DNA of 44,311 bases from Dechloromonas sp. (lineage in GTDB: Bacteria; Pseudomonadota; Gammaproteobacteria; Burkholderiales; Rhodocyclaceae): positions 1 to 44,311 of the forward strand of contig JAABQV010000020.1 in assembly GCA_011391255.1 (NCBI GenBank). The letters are read 5' to 3'. The notes beneath the pieces are model-generated. The model was not told the DNA's origin and ran no database searches. It saw only the letters and a program-made list of their open reading frames with translations. Made by a program: the position numbers and the translations under genes. Position 1 is the first letter of the stretch. Each line of letters opens with the position of its first letter. This document shows positions 36,369-43,841 of the stretch, piece by piece.

Positions 36369-37009
36369 ACCGCCTCCTCACCCTCACCACCCTGCTTTTT
36401 TCGCTGCTCTGGACGGGAAACCTGATGGCTACTGAAGAACCCAAATTTGAATCGCTGCGCACGGAAGGCAAGATCGAAATCCGCCGCTACGTGCCGGTGA
36501 TAGTTGCTGAAACCTTTGTCGATGGCGACATGGATATGGCCACCAGCCGTGGCTTCCAGCTCATTGCCGGCTATATTTTTGGCAAGAATGAACGGATCGC
36601 GATGACTGCGCCGGTGGTTGCCGAAGCGCAAAGTAGCGCCGAAAAAATTGCCATGACCGTTCCGGTCAGCATCGAACCGCAAAATGCCGAAGACAGCACA
36701 ATGGCCGGCGCCCAGCGCTGGCGCATCCATTTCGTGATGCCCAGCCAATACACCCTCGCCACCCTGCCCAAACCACTCAACCCGCAAGTTCAATTGCGCG
36801 AGATTCCGGCCAAAACCTTTGCCACATTGACCTACTCCGGCAGCAACAGTGAAAGCACGGTGCAGGAGAAAACAGTCGAATTGTTCAACTGGCTAAAAAC
36901 ACAAAAAATCGACACCATCGGCAAACCCCAGCTCGCCCGCTACAACCCGCCGTGGACACTGCCGTTTTTGCGCCGCAACGAGATATTGCAAGAGATCAAG
37001 GCGAACTAG
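36365..37009 (+). CDS. SOUL family haem-binding protein, exported
   Basis: A 214-residue SOUL/HBP protein with signal peptide MNRLLTLTTLLFSLLWTG ending near NLMA. Typical segments are FESLRTEGKIEIRRYVPVIV, GFQLIAGYIFGKNERIAMTA (the IAMTAPV repeat), KIAMTVPVSIEP and WRIHFVMPSQYTL. SOUL proteins bind haem or porphyrins in several organisms; binding here is inferred from family. Export to the periplasm and close coupling to ChaN-PDZ and M1-like genes suggest handling of tetrapyrroles, which are photosensitisers. Confidence 0.92.
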   Translation: MNRLLTLTTLLFSLLWTGNLMATEEPKFESLRTEGKIEIRRYVPVIVAETFVDGDMDMATSRGFQLIAGYIFGKNERIAMTAPVVAEAQSSAEKIAMTVPVSIEPQNAEDSTMAGAQRWRIHFVMPSQYTLATLPKPLNPQVQLREIPAKTFATLTYSGSNSESTVQEKTVELFNWLKTQKIDTIGKPQLARYNPPWTLPFLRRNEILQEIKAN

Positions 37010-37027
37010 ACCCGTCAGCAAGATCGC

Positions 37028-38170
37028 ATGCCTCAGCGACTCGAATTCGAACCGACAATGGCTGCTGCGCACGCGCGCATCGATGCAATCCAGCCCACAA
37101 CCTACGCTCGCACACGAAATTATCTTGATGGCGCAGTCACTCGCCTGTCGCCTTACCTGACCCACGGTTTCGTTCAGGTGCCGCAGGTGATCGACCGGCT
37201 GTCGCAGCGCTGTCAGTCGTCGCCCGAGGACAAGATCGTCTTTGAGCTGGCCTGGCGCGAATACTTTCAACATCTCTGGCGGCACTGGGGTGAGGATATA
37301 TTCGCCGCGCGCCGTCCGCCTCCGGCGGCCAGCTATTCGCCGCACGTGCCGCAGGATGTATTGCAGGGCTGCACCGGCGTACCGGTCATCGACGCGGCAG
37401 TACGCACGCTGTACCGCACGGGCTATCTGCACAACCATGCCCGCATGTGGCTGGCCAGTTATCTGGTGCATCTGCGCAAGACGGACTGGAAGGCGGGGGC
37501 GATGTGGATGTACCGCCACCTGCTTGATGGCGACCTTGCGTCGAACACCTTGTCGTGGCAGTGGGTTGCGGGCACGCTGACCGGCAAGCCCTATCTCTTC
37601 AACGCCGAGAATGTCGAGCGCTATGCCCCGCAATGGTCCAGCCTCGGCACCGTGCTTGACACTGGCTATGACGCGCTCGACCAGCTTGCCCGTCTGGGCG
37701 GCGACTGCGGCCCGCACAGCCCGTGCGCGGACAGGGTGGATGAACCACCAGCCGGTGCAATACCTGATCGGGATATCGCGCTGATGCGGCAGGTCGGCGG
37801 CGAGGTGTGGCTGATGCACCCGTGGGCGCTGGGGGAGGCGCCACCGGGCAGGGTAATTGGCTGGATCGAGCCGGGTTTCCATGAACGTTTCGCCTGGAGC
37901 GAAGCGCGCTGGCAGTTCGTGCTGGGGCGCATGCGTGCCGTGTGTGAAGGCTTCGTCGTCGGTGACGCCTCGGTGCTGCGTCAGCAGTTAGGCAACGCAC
38001 GAATGATGACAATGCAGAGCTGCAACCCGGGCTATGTCCAGGCCATCGTGGACGCCCGCATCGTGACCAAGACGGTGCCAAAGCAATTCGATGACCCGCC
38101 GAGCGCCATGCCCTCCTTTTCGCGCTTCTGGCAGCAGGTTTCGGGCCAAAGCGCTTCCAAGGCGACCTGA
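37028..38170 (+). CDS. Photolyase-like FAD-binding protein lacking the N-terminal antenna domain
   Basis: A 380-residue protein whose N-terminal ~215 residues match only the FAD-binding half of photolyases: TRLSPYLTHGFVQVPQVID, VFELAWREYFQHLWRHWGED, VPVIDAAVRTLYRTGYLHNH and LSWQWVAGTLTGKPYLFNAE. The usual Rossmann-like antenna domain is missing in front. The C-terminal ~150 residues (GEVWLMHPWALGEAPPGRVI, RWQFVLGRMRAVCEGFVVGD) look to me like a divergent antenna-type domain placed after the FAD domain, but this needs a structure comparison. It is last in the nine-gene operon and ends 6 bases from a convergent hydrolase gene. The DNA looks GC-richer than its neighbours. Confidence 0.86.
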   Translation: MPQRLEFEPTMAAAHARIDAIQPTTYARTRNYLDGAVTRLSPYLTHGFVQVPQVIDRLSQRCQSSPEDKIVFELAWREYFQHLWRHWGEDIFAARRPPPAASYSPHVPQDVLQGCTGVPVIDAAVRTLYRTGYLHNHARMWLASYLVHLRKTDWKAGAMWMYRHLLDGDLASNTLSWQWVAGTLTGKPYLFNAENVERYAPQWSSLGTVLDTGYDALDQLARLGGDCGPHSPCADRVDEPPAGAIPDRDIALMRQVGGEVWLMHPWALGEAPPGRVIGWIEPGFHERFAWSEARWQFVLGRMRAVCEGFVVGDASVLRQQLGNARMMTMQSCNPGYVQAIVDARIVTKTVPKQFDDPPSAMPSFSRFWQQVSGQSASKAT

Positions 38171-38176
38171 AAAATA

Positions 38177-38989
38177 CTAAAAGGCTGAAGCGGCGTTTTC
38201 ACCGCTCAAAAAAACAACGGGATTCGGCTGAATCTGCTTTGCCAGCGTGGCAAGATGTTGGCTAAACAAGGTCTTTAATGTGGCGATGGTGTGATTGCCG
38301 GGAGAGGTGAAAACCCGTGACTCTGGCAGCACTGATGCCAGCAGCGGTGGGCCGGCCCGTGTCAGGATGTCGTTTTTACCGTAGCCCAACCAAATTGGCA
38401 CTTGAGTGTTGAAATCCTGCTGGCTGATCCAGCCCCACATCATCCGCTGCCAGTCTTTTGGATCGATCTCATTCGGCACCCAGTCAGAAACACCCCCGGC
38501 TTTTTGAATTTCGCTATGGATTCCCGGCCAACCAAGGAAGGGGCTGGTCAGCAGAACGCCGTCGATGTCCTCCGGATGGCTGCGCAAGTAGACCAGTGCA
38601 CCCAAGCCTCCCATCGAAAACCCCGCCAGCCAAATTTGCTTGTAGCCTTGCCGACGCGCAGGGTCGATCACATCTTCCTTCAGCCGCTGCGCAAAGGTCT
38701 CCGACTGGTAATAGCCAAAGTGTGCATTGGGCGCGATTACGTCAAAGGGCAGCCCGAGATCGCGGATCTCTTCAATCACGCCTTCTTTGGCAAAAACGGT
38801 GTGGTCAGCGCCCAAGCCGCGTATCAGGACCAGCAAATTAGGCTGTCTTACATTATCATCTCGTGGGTAGGTGAGAGACTGAAGCGGCCCGTTGCTCGTT
38901 GAAGCACAACCCGACAAAAACAACGAGGCGATCAACAAGGTCAGTATTGCAGGCCATCTGCTGAGCACATACATATCAGTTTTTTTCAC
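38177..38989 (-). CDS. Lipoprotein alpha/beta hydrolase
   Basis: A 270-residue hydrolase with a lipoprotein leader (SRWPAILTLLIASLFLSGC, lipobox LSGC). The nucleophile elbow is WLAGFSMGGLGALVY, an early LVLIRGLGADHTVF segment gives the oxyanion region, and VPIWLGYGKNDILT and SPGNHTIATL supply the likely acid and His. Substrate unknown. It is transcribed away from the second hydrolase, with operator 3 in the shared 124-base gap 65 bases from its start. Confidence 0.88.
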   Translation of the reverse strand: MKKTDMYVLSRWPAILTLLIASLFLSGCASTSNGPLQSLTYPRDDNVRQPNLLVLIRGLGADHTVFAKEGVIEEIRDLGLPFDVIAPNAHFGYYQSETFAQRLKEDVIDPARRQGYKQIWLAGFSMGGLGALVYLRSHPEDIDGVLLTSPFLGWPGIHSEIQKAGGVSDWVPNEIDPKDWQRMMWGWISQQDFNTQVPIWLGYGKNDILTRAGPPLLASVLPESRVFTSPGNHTIATLKTLFSQHLATLAKQIQPNPVVFLSGENAASAF

Positions 38990-39054
38990 GGCAAACCCTC
39001 AATTTTGTTTTTTCAATATGACGCGAAACCTGTTCGCCCCGCATAAATCATCTA

Positions 39055-39067
39055 TTGTCCTAGACAA
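39055..39067. promoter_or_regulatory. Operator 3 (TTGTCCTAGACAA) between two hydrolase genes
   Basis: TTGTC-CTA-GACAA, identical in its 13-base core and in the same orientation as the other two copies. It lies between divergent lipoprotein hydrolase genes, 65 bases from one start and 46 from the other. TAGACA (39061-39066) is again present as a possible -35 but no good -10 follows at 17 bases, so the promoter arrangement is less clear than at sites 1 and 2. Confidence 0.65.
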
Positions 39068-39113
39068 AGACTCGACAGAACCCCAAGAAGTTCCCTGCCG
39101 GCCGACAATTTAT

Positions 39114-40373
39114 TTGCCTCGCGGGCAGACTGCTGGCCGATGGCTAGTGCTATTGGCCAGCCTCTTGCTACTCTCAGGATGTGGAAATCTTGCCCGGCTG
39201 GCGAAGGACATTCGTGAAACCGGCGATCGGCTCAGGGTTGTCTCCGGGCGCATCAATGCCCCTGTTTGCAAGGATTGCGAGATCATCATCGCGGTTTCGG
39301 GTGACGATCAGGGACAGGAAATCCACAACTACCGGGTTTTCGAGCGCTCAGGAAGTTTTCGTTTGGCGGCGTTGCGTGATTCGCGATTTCTCATTGCATT
39401 TCAGGACTTGAATCGGGATTTCTCCTATCAAGCCAACGAACCAGCTGCCTGGTACAAACTTTCAGAAAGAGAGATTAAGGCTGGTGACGTTACTGACATC
39501 GAACTCCTGTTGCAGGGGCCAAGCGAACGCCCGGTGCCACCAACCTTGGAGAAAATCTTCAATTTGCGAGGAAGCTCCCTCGGCAAGATTGATGTGCGTG
39601 TCGGCGAAGTGCTCGATCTCGATCATGAACATTTCAGTCACGAATCAGCAAGCATGGGCATGTGGGAACCGATCGGTTTCATGAAGTCCGGTCGCGCCGG
39701 AATTTTTTTCCTTGAACCCTATGATCCCGCCCGAATTCCGGTGCTCTTTGTGCATGGCATCAATGGCACACCACGTAATTTCAAAGCCATCATTCAGGGA
39801 CTTGATCGCCAGCGATTTCAGCCTTGGGTTCTTAACTACCCGAGCGGACTCGACTTGCGGGCACTGGGCGATGGCCTGGTTGGCATATTGGCCGAGTTGC
39901 GCCACCGTTACGGGTTTAATTCCCTTCACTTCGTTGCGCACAGCATGGGCGGCTTGATGGTGCGTGAATACATGGCGGAATGCACGCGTTCAAATGCCTG
40001 TGACTACGCCGGCAACTTCGTTTCGATTTCGACGCCATTTGGTGGTGTGGCCAGCACTGCGCTATGGATCGACTACGCGCGAGTCGTCATGCCGGTCTGG
40101 CGCAACCTTGTGCCAGATGGTCCTTTCCTGAGTGAGCTTTTTATGCATCCACTGCCGCCCGGAGCCCGCCAAACCATGTTGGTTACTTATCTCAACACAT
40201 CACGATTAAGCCGCGACAGTGGGGATGGGGTTATACCACTCGAAAGTCAGCTACGACTCGAAGCGCAACGACAGGCGGTTGCCATACGCGGGTTTAATGA
40301 AGATCACAGCAGTGTGCTGCAAAGCTCGGAAGCCATTGAAGAGGTGAATCAGGCACTAATCGGGATTCGATAG
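39114..40373 (+). CDS. Lipoprotein alpha/beta hydrolase (lipase/PGAP1-like), TTG start
   Basis: About 419 residues. The leader MPRGQTAGRWLVLLASLLLL ends with lipobox LSGC. A roughly 180-residue N-terminal domain of unknown fold precedes the hydrolase domain: VLFVHGINGTPRNFKAI, nucleophile elbow HFVAHSMGGLMVREYM, STPFGGVAS, GDGVIPLESQ (acid) and FNEDHSSVL (His). The frame stays open back to 38892, but that part holds operator 3 and lacks a leader. TTG 39114 gives a normal lipoprotein signal; ATG 39018 is the alternative but would put the operator inside the gene. Confidence 0.8.
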   Translation: MPRGQTAGRWLVLLASLLLLSGCGNLARLAKDIRETGDRLRVVSGRINAPVCKDCEIIIAVSGDDQGQEIHNYRVFERSGSFRLAALRDSRFLIAFQDLNRDFSYQANEPAAWYKLSEREIKAGDVTDIELLLQGPSERPVPPTLEKIFNLRGSSLGKIDVRVGEVLDLDHEHFSHESASMGMWEPIGFMKSGRAGIFFLEPYDPARIPVLFVHGINGTPRNFKAIIQGLDRQRFQPWVLNYPSGLDLRALGDGLVGILAELRHRYGFNSLHFVAHSMGGLMVREYMAECTRSNACDYAGNFVSISTPFGGVASTALWIDYARVVMPVWRNLVPDGPFLSELFMHPLPPGARQTMLVTYLNTSRLSRDSGDGVIPLESQLRLEAQRQAVAIRGFNEDHSSVLQSSEAIEEVNQALIGIR

Positions 40374-40430
40374 ACGCAATGACTCCAAGGGAACGATCTT
40401 GCGCTAGATAACTCTCAAGGCTATCACCAA

Positions 40431-41144
40431 TTGCGAGCACCTGTTTTGAACACCACGACACTTATCAACGCCGATTTTTCTCTGCAAGTTGTCATCCCGC
40501 CAGCCGGAGAAGATGACTGGGTGGCATCTCCTTCCACTGGCGTATGGCGACATCGGCTGGATCGCATCGGCGACGAAATAGCGCGCGCCACTAGCATTGT
40601 CAGATACTCCCCCGGCGCGCAGTTCAGTTCGCACACGCATGATGGCGGCGAGGAATTTCTAGTGCTTGAGGGCACTTTCTCGGACGAAAACGGCGATTAC
40701 CCGACCGGTACTTACGTCCGAAATCCACCGGGCAGCATGCACACACCTTTTACACGCGACGGCTGCACGATTTTTGCCAAACTATGGCAGTTTTCACCCG
40801 GTGACAGGCAAGCGGTCAAAATAGATACCACTAATTCTAGCTGGCGGCCCGGCTTGGTGCCCGGCCTTTCAGTCATGCCGCTGCATGAGTTCGACGGCAT
40901 CAGCAGCGCACTCGTCAAATGGGCGCCACACACCCACTTCAACCCGCATGTCCATCCTGGCGGCGAGGAAATTCTGGTGCTGGAGGGAGTATTCCGTGAT
41001 GAACACGGAGAATACCCGGCCGGCACCTGGCTACGTAGCCCGCGCTGGAGCCGCCATACGCCGTTCACTGGTGCCGAAGGCGCAATCATCTACGTCAAAG
41101 TGGGTCACCTCGGTGCATTTATGCTGGAGCCCCAGCCAGCTTGA
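40431..41144 (+). CDS. Double-cupin ChrR-like protein
   Basis: About 237 residues formed by two similar cupin domains in tandem: FSSHTHDGGEEFLVLEGTFS with PPGSMHTPF, and NPHVHPGGEEILVLEGVFRD with SRHTPFT. Each keeps the HxH...E...H metal ligands. This is the cupin type seen in the C-terminal half of ChrR, the anti-sigma factor for the singlet-oxygen response, but the N-terminal zinc anti-sigma domain is absent and no ECF sigma gene is adjacent. The start TTG 40431 has AAGG 10 bases upstream; TTG 40446 is also possible. It follows the lipase by 57 bases and converges with the lipocalin. Confidence 0.85.
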   Translation: MRAPVLNTTTLINADFSLQVVIPPAGEDDWVASPSTGVWRHRLDRIGDEIARATSIVRYSPGAQFSSHTHDGGEEFLVLEGTFSDENGDYPTGTYVRNPPGSMHTPFTRDGCTIFAKLWQFSPGDRQAVKIDTTNSSWRPGLVPGLSVMPLHEFDGISSALVKWAPHTHFNPHVHPGGEEILVLEGVFRDEHGEYPAGTWLRSPRWSRHTPFTGAEGAIIYVKVGHLGAFMLEPQPA

Positions 41145-41148
41145 ATCC

Positions 41149-41694
41149 TTATTGACTATCAGTCCGCTGATGCTCAACCCAGATCAGCTTGTCGGTAGCA
41201 AAACCCAGCGCGCGTGCCTGGCTGACCAATTGCTCTTTGACATCAGCAGGTAATTGTTTGTCGCGGGCAAGTATCCACAAATAGTCGCGATCCGGGCCGG
41301 CGACCAGCGACCAGCGATAGTCTTTCTGATCCAGCGCAACAACATGGTAGCCGCCGTAAAACGGGCCGAAGAAGGAAACCTTGAGCGATGCCGTATTGCT
41401 GTCGCCGGTGAATAATGCGCGGCCAACAGCCTCTTTCCACGCTTGTCGCTGTGAGTCGTAGCCACGGTTGATCACCTTGACGCTGCCATCCTCCTGCAAC
41501 TGATAGGTCGCACTGACATCGCTCATGCCACGCTCGAAGGAGTGGTCAAGGCGGGCAATTTCATGCCATTTACCGAGGTAGCGATTGATTTCGAATGGCG
41601 ATACAGGATTGATGCCTGCGGGCGGTGCAGTCGAACAGCCAACCAGCGTCAGGGCACAAGCAATCATCAAAAATATGGTGCGAATAGCAGTCAT
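41149..41694 (-). CDS. blc: Lipocalin lipoprotein, Blc-like
   Basis: A 181-residue outer-membrane lipocalin. The leader MTAIRTIFLMIACALTLVGC has lipobox LVGC. The body has the bacterial lipocalin pattern: FEINRYLGKWHEIARLDHSF (GxW motif), DVSATYQLQEDGSVKVINRG, ASLKVSFFGPFYGGYHVVAL, YLWILARDKQLP and the final DKLIWVEH. ATG 41694 is chosen because GAGG lies 6 bases upstream and it gives a proper signal; a longer frame back to 41784 overlaps the terminator. Blc proteins bind lysophospholipids or fatty acids and are stress-induced. Confidence 0.93.
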   Translation of the reverse strand: MTAIRTIFLMIACALTLVGCSTAPPAGINPVSPFEINRYLGKWHEIARLDHSFERGMSDVSATYQLQEDGSVKVINRGYDSQRQAWKEAVGRALFTGDSNTASLKVSFFGPFYGGYHVVALDQKDYRWSLVAGPDRDYLWILARDKQLPADVKEQLVSQARALGFATDKLIWVEHQRTDSQ

Positions 41695-41770
41695 AACAGA
41701 CCTCAAACGTAAATGGTGAAAATTCCAATCTGTTACGGTCAACCGCCAAACAGCGTATATTTTTTGCCAA

Positions 41771-41798
41771 GAAAAAACCGCCAATCGGCGGTTTTTTC
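41771..41798. terminator. Bidirectional terminator after htpG
   Basis: A perfect 12-base stem GAAAAAACCGCC / GGCGGTTTTTTC around the loop AATC, with T-runs on either strand. It lies 17 bases after the htpG stop and upstream of the lipocalin gene, both on the minus strand, so its main job is to end the htpG transcript. Confidence 0.93.
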
Positions 41799-41814
41799 TT
41801 AAAGCATTTTCAAA

Positions 41815-43725
41815 CTACTTCGCTGACAGGGCCATCATCAGATCATTGATACGCTTGACGAAACCGGCCGGATCATCCAATTGGCCGCCCTCAGCAAGAG
41901 TTGCCTGCTCGAACAGCAACGCCGCCCAGTCGTCGAAACGGTTTTCCTCGTACTTCAAACGCAACACCGCCGGGTGTTGCGGGTTGATTTCGAGAATCGG
42001 CTTGGCTGAGGGCATCGGCTGACCCGCTGCTTTCATCATCCGCGCCAGATTGCCTGACGGATCATGCTCATCAGAGACCAAGCAGGACGGTGAATCGGTC
42101 AGACGGTAGGTGACACGAACATCCTTCACCTTGTCGCCCAGCGAAGCCTTAACCTTATCGATCAACTCCTTGTACTCGTCGGCTGCCTTTTCGGCTTCCT
42201 TCTTCTCTGCTTCGTCTTCCAGCTTGCCGAGATCAAGGCCGCCCTTGGCGACGGATTGCATCTGCTTGCCGTCAAACTCAGTCAGGTGACCGACGACCCA
42301 CTCATCAACGCGGTCAGAAAGGAGCAGGACTTCGATGCCCTTCTTGCGGAAAATTTCGAGGTGCGGGCTGTTCTTGGCGGCGTTGAAGGTGTCGGCGGTG
42401 ACGAAGTAAATCTTCTCCTGACCTTCCTTCATGCGGCCAATGTAATCTGCCAGCGAGACATTCTGCTCGGGCGTGTCGTTGTGCGTCGAAGCGAAGCGGA
42501 TCAGGCCGGCGATCTTTTCCTTGTTGGCGTGGTCTTCGCCGACGCCTTCCTTGAGCACGGAACCGAAGGCTTCCCAGAACTTGGTGTATTTCTCCTTGTC
42601 GTTCTCGGCCAGATCTTCCAGCATGCCCAGCACCTTGCGCGTACAGCCGCTGCGGATACCGTCGATGTCCTTGCTCTGCTGCAGGATTTCCCGCGAGACA
42701 TTGAGCGGCAGGTCGGAAGAATCGACCACGCCACGCACGAAGCGCATGTAGAGCGGCATCAGCTGTTCGGCGTCGTCCATGATGAAAACACGGCGCACAT
42801 AGAGCTTGATGCCGTGGCGGGCGTTACGGTCCCACAGGTCGAACGGCGCACGCGCCGGGATGTAGAGCAGTTGCGTGTATTCCTGCTTGCCTTCGACGCG
42901 GGCATGGGTCCACGCCAGCGGATCCTCGAAATCGTGGGCGACGTGCTTGTAGAACTCCTTGTACTGCTCATCGCTGATCTCGGACTTGGAGCGCACCCAC
43001 AGCGCGTTGGCCTGGTTGACCGTTTCGTCTTCGTCGGTAACGACTTGCTCGCCGTCTTTCCAGTCCTCCTTCTGCATGACGATCGGCAAGGTGATGTGGT
43101 CGGAATACTTGCGGATGATCGATTTCAGCTTCCAGCCGCCGAGAAAATCGTCCTCGCCTTCGCGCAGATGCAGCGTGACCTCAGTGCCACGCGTGGCTTT
43201 CTCGACCATCTCGACGGTGTAGTCGCCCTCGCCGCCGGATTCCCAGCACACCGCCTGGTTGGCTTCGACGCCGGCGCGGCGCGAAACCACCGTCACCTTG
43301 TCAGCAATGATGAATGAAGAGTAGAAACCGACACCGAACTGGCCAATCAGATGCGCATCCTTGGCCTGGTCGCCGGTCAGCGCCGAGAAGAATTCGCGGG
43401 TGCCGGACTTGGCGATGGTGCCGAGGTGCTCGACCGCCTCGTCGCGCGACAGGCCGATGCCGTTGTCGGAAATGGTGATGGTGCGCGCAGCCTTGTCGAA
43501 GGAAACGCGAATCTTGAGATCACTATCGTCGCCGTACAGCGCGCTGTTGTTCAGCGCCTCGAAACGCAGCTTGTCGCAGGCGTCGGAGGCGTTGGAAACC
43601 AGCTCGCGCAGGAAAATCTCCTTGTTGCTGTACAAGGAGTGGATCATCAGTTGCAGCAGTTGCTTTACTTCAGCCTGGAAACCCAGGGTTTCGCGATTGG
43701 TATTCGCGGTTGCAGACTCGGACAT
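41815..43725 (-). CDS. htpG: Chaperone HtpG (Hsp90)
   Basis: The bacterial Hsp90, an ATP-dependent chaperone. The 636-residue protein has the GHKL ATPase domain: [49 protein letters not shown] and [15 protein letters not shown]. The middle domain has [20 protein letters not shown] and [10 protein letters not shown], followed by a C-terminal dimerisation domain. GGGAG lies 8 bases before the ATG. A heat-shock promoter precedes it and a strong terminator follows, so it is a single-gene unit. Confidence 0.98.
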   Translation of the reverse strand: MSESATANTNRETLGFQAEVKQLLQLMIHSLYSNKEIFLRELVSNASDACDKLRFEALNNSALYGDDSDLKIRVSFDKAARTITISDNGIGLSRDEAVEHLGTIAKSGTREFFSALTGDQAKDAHLIGQFGVGFYSSFIIADKVTVVSRRAGVEANQAVCWESGGEGDYTVEMVEKATRGTEVTLHLREGEDDFLGGWKLKSIIRKYSDHITLPIVMQKEDWKDGEQVVTDEDETVNQANALWVRSKSEISDEQYKEFYKHVAHDFEDPLAWTHARVEGKQEYTQLLYIPARAPFDLWDRNARHGIKLYVRRVFIMDDAEQLMPLYMRFVRGVVDSSDLPLNVSREILQQSKDIDGIRSGCTRKVLGMLEDLAENDKEKYTKFWEAFGSVLKEGVGEDHANKEKIAGLIRFASTHNDTPEQNVSLADYIGRMKEGQEKIYFVTADTFNAAKNSPHLEIFRKKGIEVLLLSDRVDEWVVGHLTEFDGKQMQSVAKGGLDLGKLEDEAEKKEAEKAADEYKELIDKVKASLGDKVKDVRVTYRLTDSPSCLVSDEHDPSGNLARMMKAAGQPMPSAKPILEINPQHPAVLRLKYEENRFDDWAALLFEQATLAEGGQLDDPAGFVKRINDLMMALSAK

Positions 43726-43762
43726 GCTTGAAACTCCCTATCGAACCAAAAGGTGGGATGGG

Positions 43763-43790
43763 AGATGGGGGCATCCGGGGGAAATTCAAG
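43763..43790 (-). promoter_or_regulatory. Sigma-32-type heat-shock promoter of htpG
   Basis: Read on the minus strand, CTTGAA (43790-43785) is followed after 14 bases by CCCCATCT (43770-43763). Both match the sigma-32 consensus (CTTGAA, 13-15 bases, CCCCATnT) exactly. It is about 40 bases before the htpG ATG. Confidence 0.88.
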
Positions 43791-43841
43791 GGCCGTGCCA
43801 CGCGTTCCTTTTTCTGCAACGACTTGGGGAGAGTTTCCATT

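Noticed and set aside
36893..37882. Minus-strand open frame (329 codons) opposite the SOUL and third photolyase-like genes
   Set aside because: Overlaps two genes with clear family motifs and shows none of its own.
38185..38215. AGCGG/CCGCT hairpin beside an A-run at the convergent ends of the photolyase-like gene and the hydrolase
   Set aside because: It lies inside the hydrolase coding sequence and the T-run is on the wrong side for the minus-strand transcript.
38892..39113. N-terminal extension of the lipoprotein hydrolase
   Set aside because: It would begin inside the divergent gene and carry operator 3 in its coding sequence; no conserved domain is visible there.
42256..43317. Long plus-strand open frame (353 codons) opposite htpG
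   Set aside because: Antisense shadow of a highly conserved gene; composition is dominated by the codon pattern of htpG.
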